Source: Delphinus delphis (taxonomy: Eukaryota > Chordata > Mammalia > Artiodactyla > Delphinidae). From it: DNA of 64,000 nt. Numbering within the stretch: the first letter of the stretch is position 1; each line of letters starts with the position of its first letter. The stretch lies in the NCBI RefSeq assembly GCF_949987515.2, contig NC_082688.1:103023893-103087892 (forward strand), written 5' to 3'. The notes under the pieces are model-generated. The model was not told the origin of the DNA. It worked only from the letters and a program-made list of their open reading frames with translations, and searched no databases. The position numbers were made by a program, and so were the translations under genes. Positions 1 through 12,991 of this stretch are shown in pieces.

Positions 1-1599
1 ATTCAAGGGGGGATAGTAATGTGCACTTCTGGAAGAACAAAGCCAAGCCCAACCCCTACCCCTAAAAAAGAAAGAAAAGACAGGTTTATGCTAGGTAATA
101 AAGAATCGAGGCAATTTTACTGTAGTATTTGAGAGCATTACTATTTTAGATACTTATCTGTTCAGACGGTTGATAATTAAAGCTTTGTGTGTGAGAGAGA
201 CACCATGGTTAAAAGAGGTTTTTTACACACCCCTCCTCTCCAGAAAGCCTTGGAAACTTGTTCCGCTTCATCTTGTAACTGTGCATATAAGGTCAAGACA
301 TTATGTCTCACTCTTTGGTGTTAATCAAAAGCTTAGAGAATTTACAAAGTCTTGAGGTTCTCAGATGCTGGTTTTAAGTGTAATGATAAATTGAGTTTTG
401 TCTCCTTGACATGTTATTGCATAATGGTATTGAACTTTGTGACCTACTGTGTAAGAAATGAACGCCCACCTTGCAGGCTTAAAGTTAATAATACGTATGA
501 AAAGGCCCACCTTAGCACCTACCTATAAAAAGGAAGGCACTACAAAATTTAGTTTCCTGCAAAAGGAGCAATTTGGCAAACAAAAATAATTAAACTGGCC
601 TAAAGGGAGAAAGCTAGTATTTATTTACCTTTTAAAAATGTTCTGCACTTACATGAACAGCAGCCAGTTATTTGAGGACTTTCCCACTAGGGGACACCAG
701 TTAAGCCTTGACCAACACAATTTTTGTATTTTTGAGAATGCATAAATGAGATTCTGTTTCTATATTGAAAGAGCTTCATTATTAAAAACCAAATTTGGGA
801 ACCAGATAAAGGGAAAGTCCGAAGTGTATTTATGCCCAAATAAAACCGCTATTCAACATGATCCTGGAGTGAGTGATGGAGGGGGAACCCAAATATCAAC
901 TATGCTGTCATGGTCATACCTTACGGGAGAAGTAGCAAAAATGAAACTGGAAGAGAATTATGAACTGCCCTTTCAGTCATAGATAACTCAGTCTGCCCCC
1001 TTCCCCTTGCAAAATCAGATCCTTATGTACCATGTTCACTTTCTCCTTAAGAAGGAGACCAGGACTTTCACGTTGCACGCTTATGCTGATTTAACTCTGG
1101 AATGTCTAAATTCCTTTAAAAAAAAGTAACTTCTGCCTTCTGAATACATGTTCTTCAGATAGACCAAAAAAAAGAAAAAATACCCCAGCAGTTAATCATG
1201 CAGAGAAAACTCCCATTCACATTTGTATGAATTCTTTTGTTCTCTCTCTTCTGGGCATACTTTAAGCCAGATTTCCCCTCTGAATAGCCTCATAATCTGT
1301 GGCTGATCCTTTATTTATTTAACTAGTGCCTGTTACCAAGATTGATGTTTATTTTCATTTTTGCAAGTGGAAATATTGGAATAGTGACCATACATACCAG
1401 CCTTGGTGTGTAAGATTTTTAGGATACACTCCTAGAACTGTAATTACTGTATTAAAGGATATGGGTGTATTTAAGATTTGGTACATATTGTCAAATTTCT
1501 GTTCCAAAAATGGAAGTTCCATCACAAATACACCCCTATCTTCACACTCTCAATAATGGACAAAAACCTCGTGTTTTATCTTGGTCAATCAGAAAAAGT
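1..1599. other. Upstream intergenic sequence without a recognised gene
   Basis: AT-rich, with short open frames of no recognisable content. In human, PPP2R2A ends upstream of BNIP3L on the same strand, but nothing here shows its coding sequence; any of its 3' UTR cannot be identified by eye. 1330-1560 may be an old L1 3' UTR piece. Confidence 0.35.
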
Positions 1600-3310
1600 C
1601 AAAAATGGTAACCCAATTTGTGTTTACATGTTTCTAGTCAGATATTATTTTCTATAATCTGGATACCAGACTTTATGACATATGCTTTATAAATATTTTC
1701 TCCCAGTATGAGGTTTGTCTTTGCACAGAGCTTTTTGAAGAGCAGAAATTCTTAATTTTCACAGAAGTCCACTTTTTCAACTTTTTCTTTAATGGGTTAT
1801 GCTTTTGGTGTCATATCTAAGAAATCTGCCTAACTTAAGGTGACAAAATTTTTAATATTTTTAGAAGTTTAATAGTTTTCAGTTTTTATATTTACGTCTG
1901 ATTGATTTGAGTTGGTTTTTGTATATGTTTACATATAAAAATTATATATGTACCATATATAGATTGAGGTTCATTTTTCTTTGCACCTTTGTTGAAAATC
2001 AGTTGACACAGCATTAGCCTATTTCTGAACTATTCCATTAGTTTATACGTCTGAGCTTTCACCCATACTACACTGCGTGATCACTGTAGCTTTGCATAAG
2101 TAATGCAACTATGTTCTTTTTGAAAACTGCTTTGCTAATTTTAGTTCCTTTGCCTTGCTATGTACATTTTAGAATCAGCCTGCTGACAAGAACAAAACCA
2201 CCTGCTTGGATTTTGATAATGATTGCATTGAATCCATAGACCAGTTCAGGGAGAGTGGACCTCTTAATATTCGTCCTCCAATCCATGAATGCAGCATGTT
2301 GCTCCATTTATATAGGTCTTTGATTTCTTTTATCAGTGTTTTTAGATTTTAGCATACAGATCTTGCACATATATTGTTAGTACTTTATGGGTTTTTTTGT
2401 GTGTGCTTTTGTAAATGGTACTTTAAAAATTTTCAATTTCCAAAATGTTCATTGCTAATATCTAGATATACGATTGATTTTTGTATTTTGACCTTGTATC
2501 CTGACACCTTGCCAGATTCACTTATGTAGATTTTTTAAAAGTTTTCTACGTAGTCATGTCTGCAGATTATTATTTATAATAAATGTTTTATTTTTTTCCA
2601 GTCTTTCCAGTTTTCCTTTCCAACGCCTTTTATTTCTTTTTCTTGTCTTGCTGCACTGGTTAGACCTTCCAGTATGATGGTGAAAGGAGTGGTGATATCA
2701 GACACATCCTTGCCTTGTCACCAGTATTAGGGGGCAAGCATGCAGTCTTTTACCATTAAGTGTATCAGGTGTAGATTTTTGTAGACGGTCTTTATCAGGT
2801 TGAGGAAATTCCCTTTTACTCCTAGTTTTCTGAGAGTTCTTAATTATGAATGGATGTTGGATTTTGTCAGATGTTTTTTCTGCATCTATTAAAATGATCA
2901 TTCTTCGTAAGGTTGACATGGTGAATTACACTGATTTTTAATTGTGGAACCAGTATTTTTGCTTCAAGTTTCATGAGAGATATTGATCTCTAGTTTCCTT
3001 ACTTTTTAATGTCATTGGTCAGTGTAATGCCTCATAAAATGTTTCTCTCCTCACCTATATTATTGAAGATTGTAGATAGAATTCATATAATTTCTTCCTT
3101 AAATGTTGGGTAGAATTCACCAGTGATGCCACTTGGGCCTCCTTATTGAAAGGTTGTTATCTGAAGTCAATTGTTTTGAAGACATAAAATTACACAAATT
3201 ATCTATCATTTCTTAAATGAGTTTTGGCAGTTTGCCCTTCAAGGAAATTGTCCATTTCACCTAAGCTGTCACATTTATGAGCACAGTTATTCATAACATT
3301 CTCTTATCTT
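1600..3310 (-). mobile_element. Old L1 fragment, minus strand
   Basis: The minus strand reads decayed ORF2. Plus-strand cues are GCACCTTTGTTGAAAATCAG (about 1983), CTGTAGCTTTGCATAAG, GATTGCATTGAATCCATAG (about 2222) and the RT-region complement near 2700-2900 (minus-strand FMSTLRR, IDAEKTSDKIQHPF). It covers the ORF2 C-terminal half through part of RT. Confidence 0.8.
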
Positions 3311-4369
3311 TTGTCTTAGTCTGCTCAGACTACTTTAACAAAATACCATAAACTGGGTTTTCATTTATTATTTCATAGTCAAACCAAAGAGTTATTTATA
3401 GTTAGAAAGTCCTTCTCCAACTTAAAATGAGAAAAAGTTATTTTATGTTCATTTTTATGTTTGATGGTTTTATTATGAATCATTTTATTCCTTCATTGCA
3501 TTCTCATTTCTATTAGTGGTGTTCTAATTCTGAACTCCATTAAGGTTATAAGAGGGAAAAATTGTTATAGGTGAAGTATTCAGTCCAAAATATCAAATAA
3601 TGTGCCCCATTAGCATTAATTAATCTTGATCTATATACATCAATAATTATTGCTTAAAGGGAACTCAAATGTCATTAAACCAAACTCCTCATTTGAAAGA
3701 TGACACAATATAAAATTGTTCTGTCAAGGGTCACATTAGCTGTGAGTCACTCTACAAAGAGAACTGTAATATATGTCCCTTTTGAGAACTGAAATGTATT
3801 ATTTTATTATTCTCTGAATCTCTCAGCAGAGTCCGCGGAATGAAGCACCATAATTTGAAGTTTTCCAAGTGACATTTTGCTTCCTCACAGTATCTTTGAA
3901 AATGTTAATTTATTAGCCCCAACCTAGATCAAACTCTTGCTGCCCACAGTTTACTTAGTAACGCCTGAAAGAATCCACTGATCAGGTTATGTAGTTGTTA
4001 CCTTAAGTGGCAAAGAACAAGGTGGTTAGGATGTGGTGTAATGCCACACCTGGAACCCTGCCAGTCTAAGAAAATATTATAAAGTTCTTTCCTCCTCTTA
4101 GCCTCCCTTCACTCTCAACTGGCAGCAAATGATGACCGATCTTGCAGAAAAGTTGATTTGGTCACTGGATGAGAAGGCCTCTCAACAGCTCATTCTTCAA
4201 TTTATTCTACCATGTTTACTTACTTCTCTTCCTTCTGAAACTACTAAGTTTACACCTCTGCTTTAGACTTAGGGCCAAAACAAGGCAAAATTATTTGTAA
4301 TTGGGTATGATATGGAATTCATACTCAATATAATTAATAATTATCAAATACTTTGCAGAGTACATCATG
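3311..4369. other. Intergenic stretch
   Basis: Starts with GTCTTAGTCTGCTCAGACTAC and ACAAAATACCATAAACTGGG, a phrase common in old mammalian repeats. The remainder is unassigned AT-rich sequence without a gene. Confidence 0.35.
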
Positions 4370-4770
4370 GTTTATGTAGCGCTCTTAGAAACATTCCATT
4401 TGATCCCTACTATATCCCTGAGATAGTGAGAGAGGGTTACTATCCCTGTTCGACCCTTGATTAGGCTCAGAGAGGATGTAACTCGCCCAGTGTCTCACCA
4501 CGGGTAAGCCTGGACATGGGACCCAGTTTTTCTTACTCCGGGGTCCCATGGTTTTTTGCGCTACATTACACACAATGCCTCTCTGAGGTTAAAGACATCT
4601 GTATTTTTACTTAATTTCCATTTTATAATGGTAATGACGATGATGATAATTGCACTGTACTAAGGATTTTACATAAATTAATTTTCTCAAAGTAACCTGC
4701 CTAGAGCTACACAGCTAGTAAATACTGCCCAGTTGGTCATCTCCAGAGCCCACAGTCTTACCACTACTTT
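4370..4770 (+). repeat. Two MIR relics
   Basis: 4370-4585 (cues ACTATATCCCTGAGATAG and GGCTCAGAGAGGATGTAACT) and 4640-4770 (CTGCCTAGAGCTACACAGCTAG) both carry the MIR core in plus orientation. Confidence 0.75.
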
Positions 4771-5196
4771 AGACTGCCAGTAAAGAGAAAAAAAAGTCCA
4801 TCCACAGTTCTACCTCTCAGAGATCATTTGTTTTGCTTTCATATATACAAAACATGGAGTGCTATTCATACTGTTCTGTAAACTATTTTCACATTATGGC
4901 CCACATTTTCCCATCACTGATAAACATTTTCATTTTTAATGACTGTATTACAAGGATATACCATTGCATATTAAACTGACTTTATTGGCCACATCTAGTT
5001 TTTTTTTTCTAAATTTTTTGTTGCTAATAATGCTGCAATGACTATCCATGTACAGACTCTTTGATTATTTTGTTAGGCCAATTTCCTGAAAGTGAAAGTT
5101 CTAGATCAATAGACTACATTTAAAATTTGAATACACAGTATCCACCAGAAAGGGTGTAGACAAAGCTTTGTTAGTGCCACAAGCTTAAGATCCTAA

Positions 5197-5328
5197 GTTA
5201 TTTTTGTTTGTTTCTTTTGGCCCTGCACCGCATGGCTTGTGGGATCTTAGTTCCCCCACCAGGGATCGAACCCAGGCCCTTAGCAGTGAAAGCTCGGATT
5301 CTTAACCACTGGACCTCCAGGGAATTCC
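5197..5328 (-). mobile_element. CHR-2-like SINE, minus strand
   Basis: The minus strand begins GGGAATTCCCTGGAGGTCCA, followed by the tRNA-like B-box region and an A-rich end. It is flanked by a perfect 13-bp duplication CTTAAGATCCTAA (5184-5196 and 5329-5341). SINEs of this group derive from tRNA-Glu and move with L1 enzymes. Confidence 0.92.
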
Positions 5329-5929
5329 CTTAAGATCCTAATTTAGATATCAATATTACAGGTGCCAAAGCAGTTCCCAAAATTGTGGATCAGTACGTCC
5401 ATTTCCTGACTGATTTATATCATTTGGTCCTTATTTTTCCAAAAGCAATAACACTGCAGAGTTCTCAAACTCGATGAAACTTCAGGGATCAAGGCAAAAT
5501 ATTTTCTGCATGATAACAACTGTGGCTCTTTCTCTTGACAGGAAAGTAAAACTATAATTTGAGAGAAATCATTCCCCGGATGAATGCACGGGCAGCCAGC
5601 TTTTTTTTTTTTTTTTTTTTTGAGCATTTGAAAGGAAACCAATCCTTTCCTACAAGTCAAATGCTAAATAATTACACCTCATAGACTAAACTTCGCATAA
5701 CCCCATAACTAATAAGTAGGAACTCTGTGATTAGTAAAAAGTTCTGAAGGAAGGATGCCTGGCAGTGCAGCTGGTGTGTCCAGGTGGGATCTCTGTAAAT
5801 CCGGGGAAAGAAGAATCTGGCCCAACGGGAGCCATTTTTCTAGACAGTGCCTTGGAGGCCAAGAAACTAGATAACAACCAGAATACACTGGCCACTTCAT
5901 TCACATATGTGTGAAAATGAAAAGGGAGC

Positions 5930-6165
5930 ATAGTAGCGGTGAGTTTGTACTTTGCAGTCAAATGGTTCTGGGTTCGAGTACTAGTTCTATCACTGTCATC
6001 TTGTGTATGGTACTTCGCAAGTGTCTCAGTTTTCTCATTTGTAAAATAGTAATAATACCTAACTTGTAAGATTGTTGAGAGAACTAAATAGAAAATTATC
6101 TATATGAGGCACCTATAAAGCCTGGCTCATATTAAGTACACAATAACGTTAGCTGCTATTGTAAA
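5930..6165 (+). repeat. MIR, nearly full length
   Basis: Runs from the tRNA-like start (GGTTCTGGGTTCGAGTACTAG) through CAGTTTTCTCATTTGTAAAATAG to CCTGGCTCATATTAAGTACAC. Confidence 0.85.
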
Positions 6166-6559
6166 TGTGTGACACCACCTTCTACCTGATGTGTTAGCTA
6201 ACTGGGTTTGGATGAAGGCAATGTGTATACATCCACGACATTTGTACCTACAAACTCTCTGGCATCTAGACCCAGCTTAACTCACACGTAATTCACAAAT
6301 GTCCCCTCATGGTAAATAACGTTTTATGGTACAGACTCATCTTCAGGCCTTCCCCCAAAGTGGCCCCGGCTAGACCACATGTCCTGCCCCCTTAACTAGG
6401 AACTCACTTGCATGTGGCTTTTCTCATCATAATAAATATGGGAAAGGGACATTTACCAGGGCAGTTGGGAGTGATTCAGGCTTTCCTCAGTAATGTACTT
6501 TGCCTTCACTGAAATCTGCTTCCCTACATCAAGGAAACCCTAATGCAGTTTACCAAGTG

Positions 6560-7165
6560 CTAAAGAACAGGCCGTTGTCTCTCGCCCCCTTTTCTTCTTC
6601 TAGGGCTCCCGTCTGGGCCTTCTGCTGCCATTCTCAGGCCTCCTGCCTGTGCTCTGAGCATGCCAAGTTTCTGGTCATCACAAGGCTGCTCCTTTATGTC
6701 TTTGTTCAAATGTCTACTCCTCAGAGAGTTTTCTGCAGACTAAATCTAGTCCACATCCTTCAGTTAGTCTTAATCACCAACCGCTGACCTTCTATTTACG
6801 TCTTGGTGCTTGTTACTATCTGAAGTTATTTCAATCACACACTTGATAATTACCTGTCTCGCTACTGAGATAGGAAGCTACAATAAAGAGGCCGCCTTAA
6901 CTGCAGTGATCGGGATGCCAAAACATGCCTGGCACTTGAGAAGTGCTCAAAGAATATTTTATTGAATGATTGAGTGAATACATCCTGGCTTTTTGATTAG
7001 TCCTCTATAACCTTGCTGAAGCTACTCAATGTATCTAAGCTTCAGATTCCTCACTGGTAAAATGATACTGATAATGATACTTAAACTCACAGGGTGTGGT
7101 GAGGATCAACTGAAGTAATTTACGTGGCAAACTTCCTGGCGTTTAAACAGTAGCTATTATGATGT
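6560..7165 (+). repeat. L2 3' end followed by a MIR
   Basis: 6560-6985 shows L2 protein-end and 3' UTR cues (TCAAATGTCTACTCCTCAGAG; CCTGGCACTTGAGAAGTGC). 7000-7165 is a decayed MIR (CAGATTCCTCACTGGTAAAATG). Confidence 0.75.
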
Positions 7166-7649
7166 TGGCATATTTAATGATGATGTGATATCTTGTATTT
7201 ATTAAAGGAAATTTTCATTGGATATAGATTCTAGGTAGACTTTTTGCTTTCAGCACTTTTAAGAAATTCCAATACTTTCTGCCTTCCATAGTTTTCAATG
7301 AGGAGTTTGCTGTTTTCTTATCTTTGTCTCTCTGTAAGTCGTGTGTCGTTTTTTAGCTATCACTTTTAAGATTTTCTCTTTATCACTTTTTTTTTTGGCC
7401 ACATATTTAGGATGTGCCTTGCTATGATTTCCTTCATCGTTTTCCCATTTAGGGAACCTACAAAAGAACTGTAGGAGAACTACAAAAGGTGTAACATACA
7501 CAGTTTATAACAGAAGGAGAAAAAAGGAGAAAAAGGAAAAAAGACATTTGAAAAAAATAATGACTAAGAGTTTTCCCCTAAATGAACGTCAAATACCAAA
7601 TCACTGGTACAAAAAACGCAGAACACCAAGCAGGATAAAAGCAAAACAA

Positions 7650-7868
7650 GGGCTTCCCTGGTGGCGCAGTGGTTGAGAGTCCGCCTGCCGATGCAGGGGA
7701 CGCGGGTTCGTGCCCTGGTCCGGGAAGATCCCCCGTGCCGCGGGGCGGCTGGGCCCGTGAGCCATGGCCGCTGAGCCTGCGCGTCTGGAGCCTGTGCTCC
7801 GCAATGGGACAGGCCACAACAGTGAGAGGCCCGCATACCGCAAAAAAAAAAAAAAAAAAAAAAAAAAA
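7650..7868 (+). mobile_element. CHR-type SINE, plus strand, long poly(A)
   Basis: Starts GGGCTTCCCTGGTGGCGCAG, has the box-B-like GGTTCGTGCCC and ends with an A-run of about 27. Several overlapping open frames here are only SINE sequence. Confidence 0.92.
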
Positions 7869-8100
7869 TAATACTAGAGAAGGGATGGAGGAATTAGGAT
7901 TATTTTGTTATTATAAGTCGCTCATACTACCTGGGAAGCAGTACAGTGTTATTTGAAAGTAGATCTGAATTAATTGTAAATGTATATTGCAAACTCTAGG
8001 GCAACCACTGAAAAAAGAGGGAAAAAGGTATAAATGATATGCTAAGAAAGAAGACAAAATGGAATCATATAAACTGTCCAATAAAATTACATGAGACAGG

Positions 8101-8382
8101 GCTTCCCTGGTGGCGCAGTGGTTGAGAATCTGCCTGCCAATGCAGGGGAAACGGGTTTGAGCCCTGGTCTGGGAGCCTGCGCGTCTGGAGCCTGTGCTCC
8201 GCAACAACAGAAGCCACGATAGTGACAGGCCTGCGCACCGCGATGAAGAGTGACCCCTGCTTGCCACAACTAGAGAAAGCCCATGCACAGAAACGAAGAC
8301 CCAACACAGCCATAAATAAATAAATAAATAAATACATTTGGAAAAAGAGTTATTCAGGTATTTACACATTACTTAAAAAAAA
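8101..8382 (+). mobile_element. CHR-type SINE with extra 3' segment
   Basis: The SINE body runs to the (AAAT)n tail at about 8334. A 40-bp non-SINE stretch (8335-8374) and an A12 run follow. The duplications AAAATTACATGAGACAGG (8083-8100) and AAAATTACGTAAGACAGG (8383-8400) agree at 16 of 18 and enclose both the SINE and the extra segment. The body has a deletion after GGTCTGGGA compared with the longer copies nearby. Confidence 0.88.
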
Positions 8383-8459
8383 AAAATTACGTAAGACAGG
8401 AAAAGAGTGGAAGACAAAAATAGGAAGAACCTGGGCAAAAAACAGAAAACAGTAACAAG

Positions 8460-8734
8460 CAACAGCAATAATAAACAATGAAATCATGCCATTTGCCACA
8501 ACATGGATGTATCTTGAAGGCATTATGCTAATTGAAATAAGTCAGACAGAGAAAGACAATTACCATATGATCTCTCTTTTATGTAGAATCAAATAAATAA
8601 ATAAATAAATAAATAAAACCAAGCTCATAGATACAGAGAAGAGACTGGTGGTCACCAGAGGCACAATATAGGGGTAGGAGAAATGGGTAAACTGTTTTTA
8701 TTTCTTTAGTTTAAAGAAACTGAATAAAAAGAAA
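8460..8734 (+). mobile_element. Old L1 3' end
   Basis: Contains TTGCCACAACATGGATGTATC, AGTCAGACAGAGAAAGACAA and CACCAGAGGCACAATATAGGGG, typical of the L1 ORF2 end and 3' UTR. It has an (AAAT)n expansion at 8589-8619. Another L1 follows directly. Confidence 0.75.
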
Positions 8735-8929
8735 AGAAAATGGTGATAAATGTGGTAAATATTAATCGAACTATGTTAATAATCACTTTGAACATAAATG
8801 GCCTAAATGTGCCAAATAAAAGACAGAGATTGTCAGAGTGAATCAAAAAACAGCACCCACCTACATGTTACCTACAAAAAAGTTTATTTTAAACAGAAAA
8901 ACAAACATAGATTAAAAGTAAAGGAATGG

Positions 8930-9225
8930 GGACTTCCCTGGTGGCATAGAGGCTAAGAATCTGCCTGCCAATGCAGGGGATGTGGGTTCGAGCCCTGGTC
9001 CAGGAAGATCCCACATGCCGTGCAGCAACTAAGCCCGTGCGCCACAACTACTGAGCCCACTCTCCTAGAGCCCATGTTCCGCAACAGGAGAAGCCACCCC
9101 AATGAGAAACCTGTTCACTGCAATGAAGAGTAGCCCCCGCTCGTTGCAACTAAAGAAAGCCCGTGTGCAGCAACAAAGACCCAACACAGCCAAAAATAAA
9201 AAATAAATTAATTAATTAATTTCAA
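8930..9225 (+). mobile_element. Long-form CHR-type SINE inside an old L1
   Basis: Complete about 290-bp form. It has a GGGACTTCCCTGGTGGCATAG start, the middle repeats of CAACTACTGAGCCC and the end CAACAAAGACCCAACACAGCC with an AATTAATT-type tail. It interrupts L1 ORF2. Confidence 0.92.
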
Positions 9226-10153
9226 AAAAAGCTTTTCACTTTACAGCTAGAACTGCAAGGAGAAATAGATGAATCTATTATTATGGTCAGAGATGTCAAC
9301 ACACCTCTGTAAGAAATGGACAGATTAGACTGGCAGAAAACCATTAAAGACATAGTGGAAATCAACAGCACCATTGTTCAACTGGATATAAACTGCTTCA
9401 TGCAAAACCACAGAATACACATTTTTCTCAAATTCACATGAAACATTCACCAAGCTAGATTACATTCTGGCCCTAAAACATACCTTTACAAATTTAAAAG
9501 AACAGAAGTCATATAATAACTGCTCTCAGTCCACAGTGGAATTAAATAGCATTCAATAACAGAAAGAAGCCGGAAAATCACAAAAGACTCAGAGATTAAA
9601 CAACAAACTTCTAAATAACACACGGGTCAACAAATAAATTTCAAGAGAAACATAAAAATATTTGACCTAAACGAAAATTAAAGCATAAGTAATCACAATC
9701 TGTGGAAGGCAGTGAAAGCAATGCTTTAGAGACATTTATACTATTGAATGCATGTATTAAAATAAGAAGAAAGATCTAAAATAAATAATGTAGGGTCCCA
9801 TCTTAGGAAACTAGAAAAAGAAGAACAAATTAAGTCAAAACTACACAGAAGAAAATTAATAAAAACTAAAAGAAAAATCAATGAAATAGAAAACAGAAAA
9901 TTGATAGAAAAAATAAAAGAAACAAATAGCTAGTTCTTTTCAAAGATCAATGAAATCAATCAACCACTCACTAGGCTAATTAAGAATAAAAGAGAAAGGA
10001 CACAAATTTTTAATATAAGAAATGAACGGGGAACATCAATACAGATCCCATGAACATTAAAAGGAAAATAAAGGAATGCTATGAATAACTCTCTACTTAC
10101 AAATTTGACAGTCTACACGAAACGGATGAATTTCTTGAAAGATAAGATGTGCA

Positions 10154-10356
10154 GGGGCTTCCCTGGTGGCGCAGTGGTTGGGAGTCCGCCTGCTGACGCA
10201 GGGGACACGGGTTCGTGCCCTGGTCCAGGAGGATCCCACATGCCGCAGAGCGGCTGGGCCTGTGAGCCATGGCTGCTAGGCCTGCGCATCCAGAGTCTGT
10301 GCTCCGCAGCAGGAGAGGCCACAACGGTGAGAGGCCCGTGTACTGCAAAAAAAAAA
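10154..10356 (+). mobile_element. Short-form CHR-type SINE inside an old L1
   Basis: GGGCTTCCCTGGTGGCGCAG start and poly(A) end, flanked by the 10-bp duplication AAGATGTGCA (10144-10153 and 10357-10366). Confidence 0.93.
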
Positions 10357-12991
10357 AGATGTGCAAAAATTCACACGAGAAACGACAGGCCATTTAAATA
10401 GGCCTATATCTATTAACGAAATTGAATTAATAATTAAAAATCTTCCAAAACATAAAGCACTAGGCCACGATGGGTTCACTGGTGAATTATAACAACCATT
10501 TAATAAAGAAATCATATTAATTCTCTAGAATCTGTTTCAGAGGATAGAAGCAGAGAGAATTCTTCTTAATGCATTCCATGAGGCCAGCATACCATAATAC
10601 CAAATACCAAACTTGGGGTATCAAATACCAAAACCAGACTAAGACATTATAAGAAAACTGCAAACCAATATCTCCCATGAACATAAACTTAAAAATCCTC
10701 AAAAGTTATTAGCAAATCAAATCCAACAATGTATTAAAAAAAGTATATACCACAAATAAGTGGGACTTATCCCAGGTATGCAAGGCCAGTTCATTACAAG
10801 GCCATTACATTAACAGAAAATCAATTAATGTAAACCATCACATCAATAGGCTAAAGAAGAAAAATGAATCTAGACACAGACTTTACATCCTTCACAAAAA
10901 TTAGCTCAAAATAGATCACAGATCTAAATGTAAAACATAAAACTATAAAACTGTTAGATGACATAGGAAAAATAATCTAGAAGACCTTGCTTTTGGCAAT
11001 GACTTTTTCATTGCAACACCAAGGGCACAATCTGTGAAAGAAATAATTGATAAGGTGAATTTCATTAAAATAAAAAACTTCAGCTCTTTGAAAGACACTG
11101 ACAAGAGAAAGAAAAGACAATTTACAGACTGGGAAAAGATATTTGTAAAAGACATATCTCATAAAGGACTGTTCTGCAAAATATACAAAGAACTTTTAAA
11201 ATTCAACAAAAAAAACAAACGATCTAATTTTTTAAAAATGGGCCAAAGACCTTAACAGATACCTTCCCAAAGAAATTATAAAAAGAAGTAAACTGTCACT
11301 ATTTGCAGATGACAGACATTGCACAGAGAAAAAGCTAAAATCTCCACCAAAAAGCTATTGGAGAAGTAATAAATGAATTCACAAAGTTGCAGGATACAAG
11401 CTTAATATACAGAAATCTGGTGCTTTTTTGTACACTAATAACTACCAGAAAGAGAAAGCAAGAAAATAATCCTATTTAAATCTCATAAAAAATAAAATAA
11501 CTAGGAATAAACTTAACTACGGAGCTGAAAGAGCTATACTCAGAAAACCATAAAATACTGATGAAGGAAACTGAAGATGGTACAAAGATGGAAAGATATC
11601 CTGTGTTCTTGGATTAAAATAATTAATATTTTTTAAATGTCCATACTACCTAAAGCAATCTGCAGATTTAATGCAATCCCTATCAAAATACCCATGACAT
11701 TTTTCACAGACCTAGAACAACTAATCCTAAAATTTATATGGAACCACGAAAGACCCTAAATTGCCAAAACAGTCTTAAGAAGAAAAGAACAAAGCTGGAG
11801 TTATCATGCTTCCTGACTTCAGACTATACTACAAAGCTACAATAATCAAACCATCATGGTACTGGCATAAAAAGAGACACATAGATGAAAGGAACAGAAC
11901 AGAGAGCCCAGAAATAAACCCACATACTTATGCTCAATTAACCTACGACAAAGGAGGAAAGAATATAAAATTGAGAAAACACAGTATCTTCAATAAGTGG
12001 TGCCAGGAAAACAGGACAGCTATATGTAAAAGAATGAAATTAGTACATTTCCTCACATCATATATAAAAAACAAAAAAACTGGAGAGGATTGGTTCAAGA
12101 TGGCGGAGTAGAAGGACATGCTCTCACTCCCTCTTGCAAGAACACCAGAATCACAACTAACTGCTGAACAATCATCGACAGGAAGAAACTGGAACTCATC
12201 AAAAAAGATACCCCACACCCAAAGACAAAGGAGAAGCCACAATGAGATGGTAGCAGGGGCGCAAATACAATAAAATCAAATCCCATAACTGGTAGGTGGG
12301 TGACACACAAACTGGAGAACCCTTATACCACAGAAGTCCACCCACTGGAGTGAAGGTTCTGAGCCCCACATCAGGCTCCCCAATCTGGGGGTCTGGCAAC
12401 GGGAGGAAGAATTCCTAAAGAATCAGACTTGAAGGCTAGCGGGATTTGACTGCAGGACTTCGACAGAACTCAGGGAAACAGAGACTCCACTCCTGGAGGG
12501 CACACACAAAGTAGTGTGTGCACTGGGACCCAGGGGAAGGAGCAGTGACGCCATAGAAGACTGAACCAGACCTACCTGCTACTGTTGGAGGGTCTCCTGC
12601 AAAGGCAGGGGGTGGCTGTGTCTCACTGTGAAGACAAGGATACTGACAGCAGAAGTTCTGGGAAGTACTCCTTGGCGTGAGCCCTCCCAGAGACCGCCAT
12701 TAGCCCCACCAAAGAGCCCAGGTAGGCTCCAGTGTTGAGTCGACACAGGCCAAACAACCAACAGGGAGGGAACCCAGCCCCACCCATCAGCAGACAAGTG
12801 GATTAAAGTTTTACTGAGCTCTGCCCACGAAAGCAACAACCAGCTCTACTCACCACCAGTGCCTCCCATCAGGAAACTTGCACAAGCCTCTTAGACAGCC
12901 TCATCCACCAGAAGGCAGACAGCAGAAGCAGGAAGAACTACAATCCTGCAGCCTGTGGAACAAAAACCACATTCACAGAAAGACAGACAAG

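Larger units (their letters stand above)
8735..12083 (+). mobile_element. Older L1, 5' portion of the interrupted copy, mosaic
   Basis: Degraded ORF2 sequence begins about 8757 (ATAATCACTTTGAACATAAATGG, an ORF2 start in older L1s) and passes through endonuclease and RT regions. It contains SINEs at 8930-9225 and 10154-10356. It stops at 12083 in the phrase that precedes AAAATGGATTAAAGACC in L1 ORF2; that phrase resumes at 18385. Around 10860-11262 it carries a block from the ORF2 C-terminal part, out of order before the FADD region (about 11300-11320). Confidence 0.85.

Noticed and set aside
1..600. 3' UTR of PPP2R2A
   Set aside because: Human gene order makes it possible, but no coding sequence or recognisable UTR landmark is visible.
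7650..7760. Functional tRNA gene
   Set aside because: The tRNA-like A and B boxes belong to CHR-type SINEs. They lack a cloverleaf and are followed by SINE body and poly(A).
7911..8369. 152-codon minus-strand frame as a membrane protein
   Set aside because: It reads antisense through a SINE; the hydrophobic runs come from the (AAAT)n tail complement.
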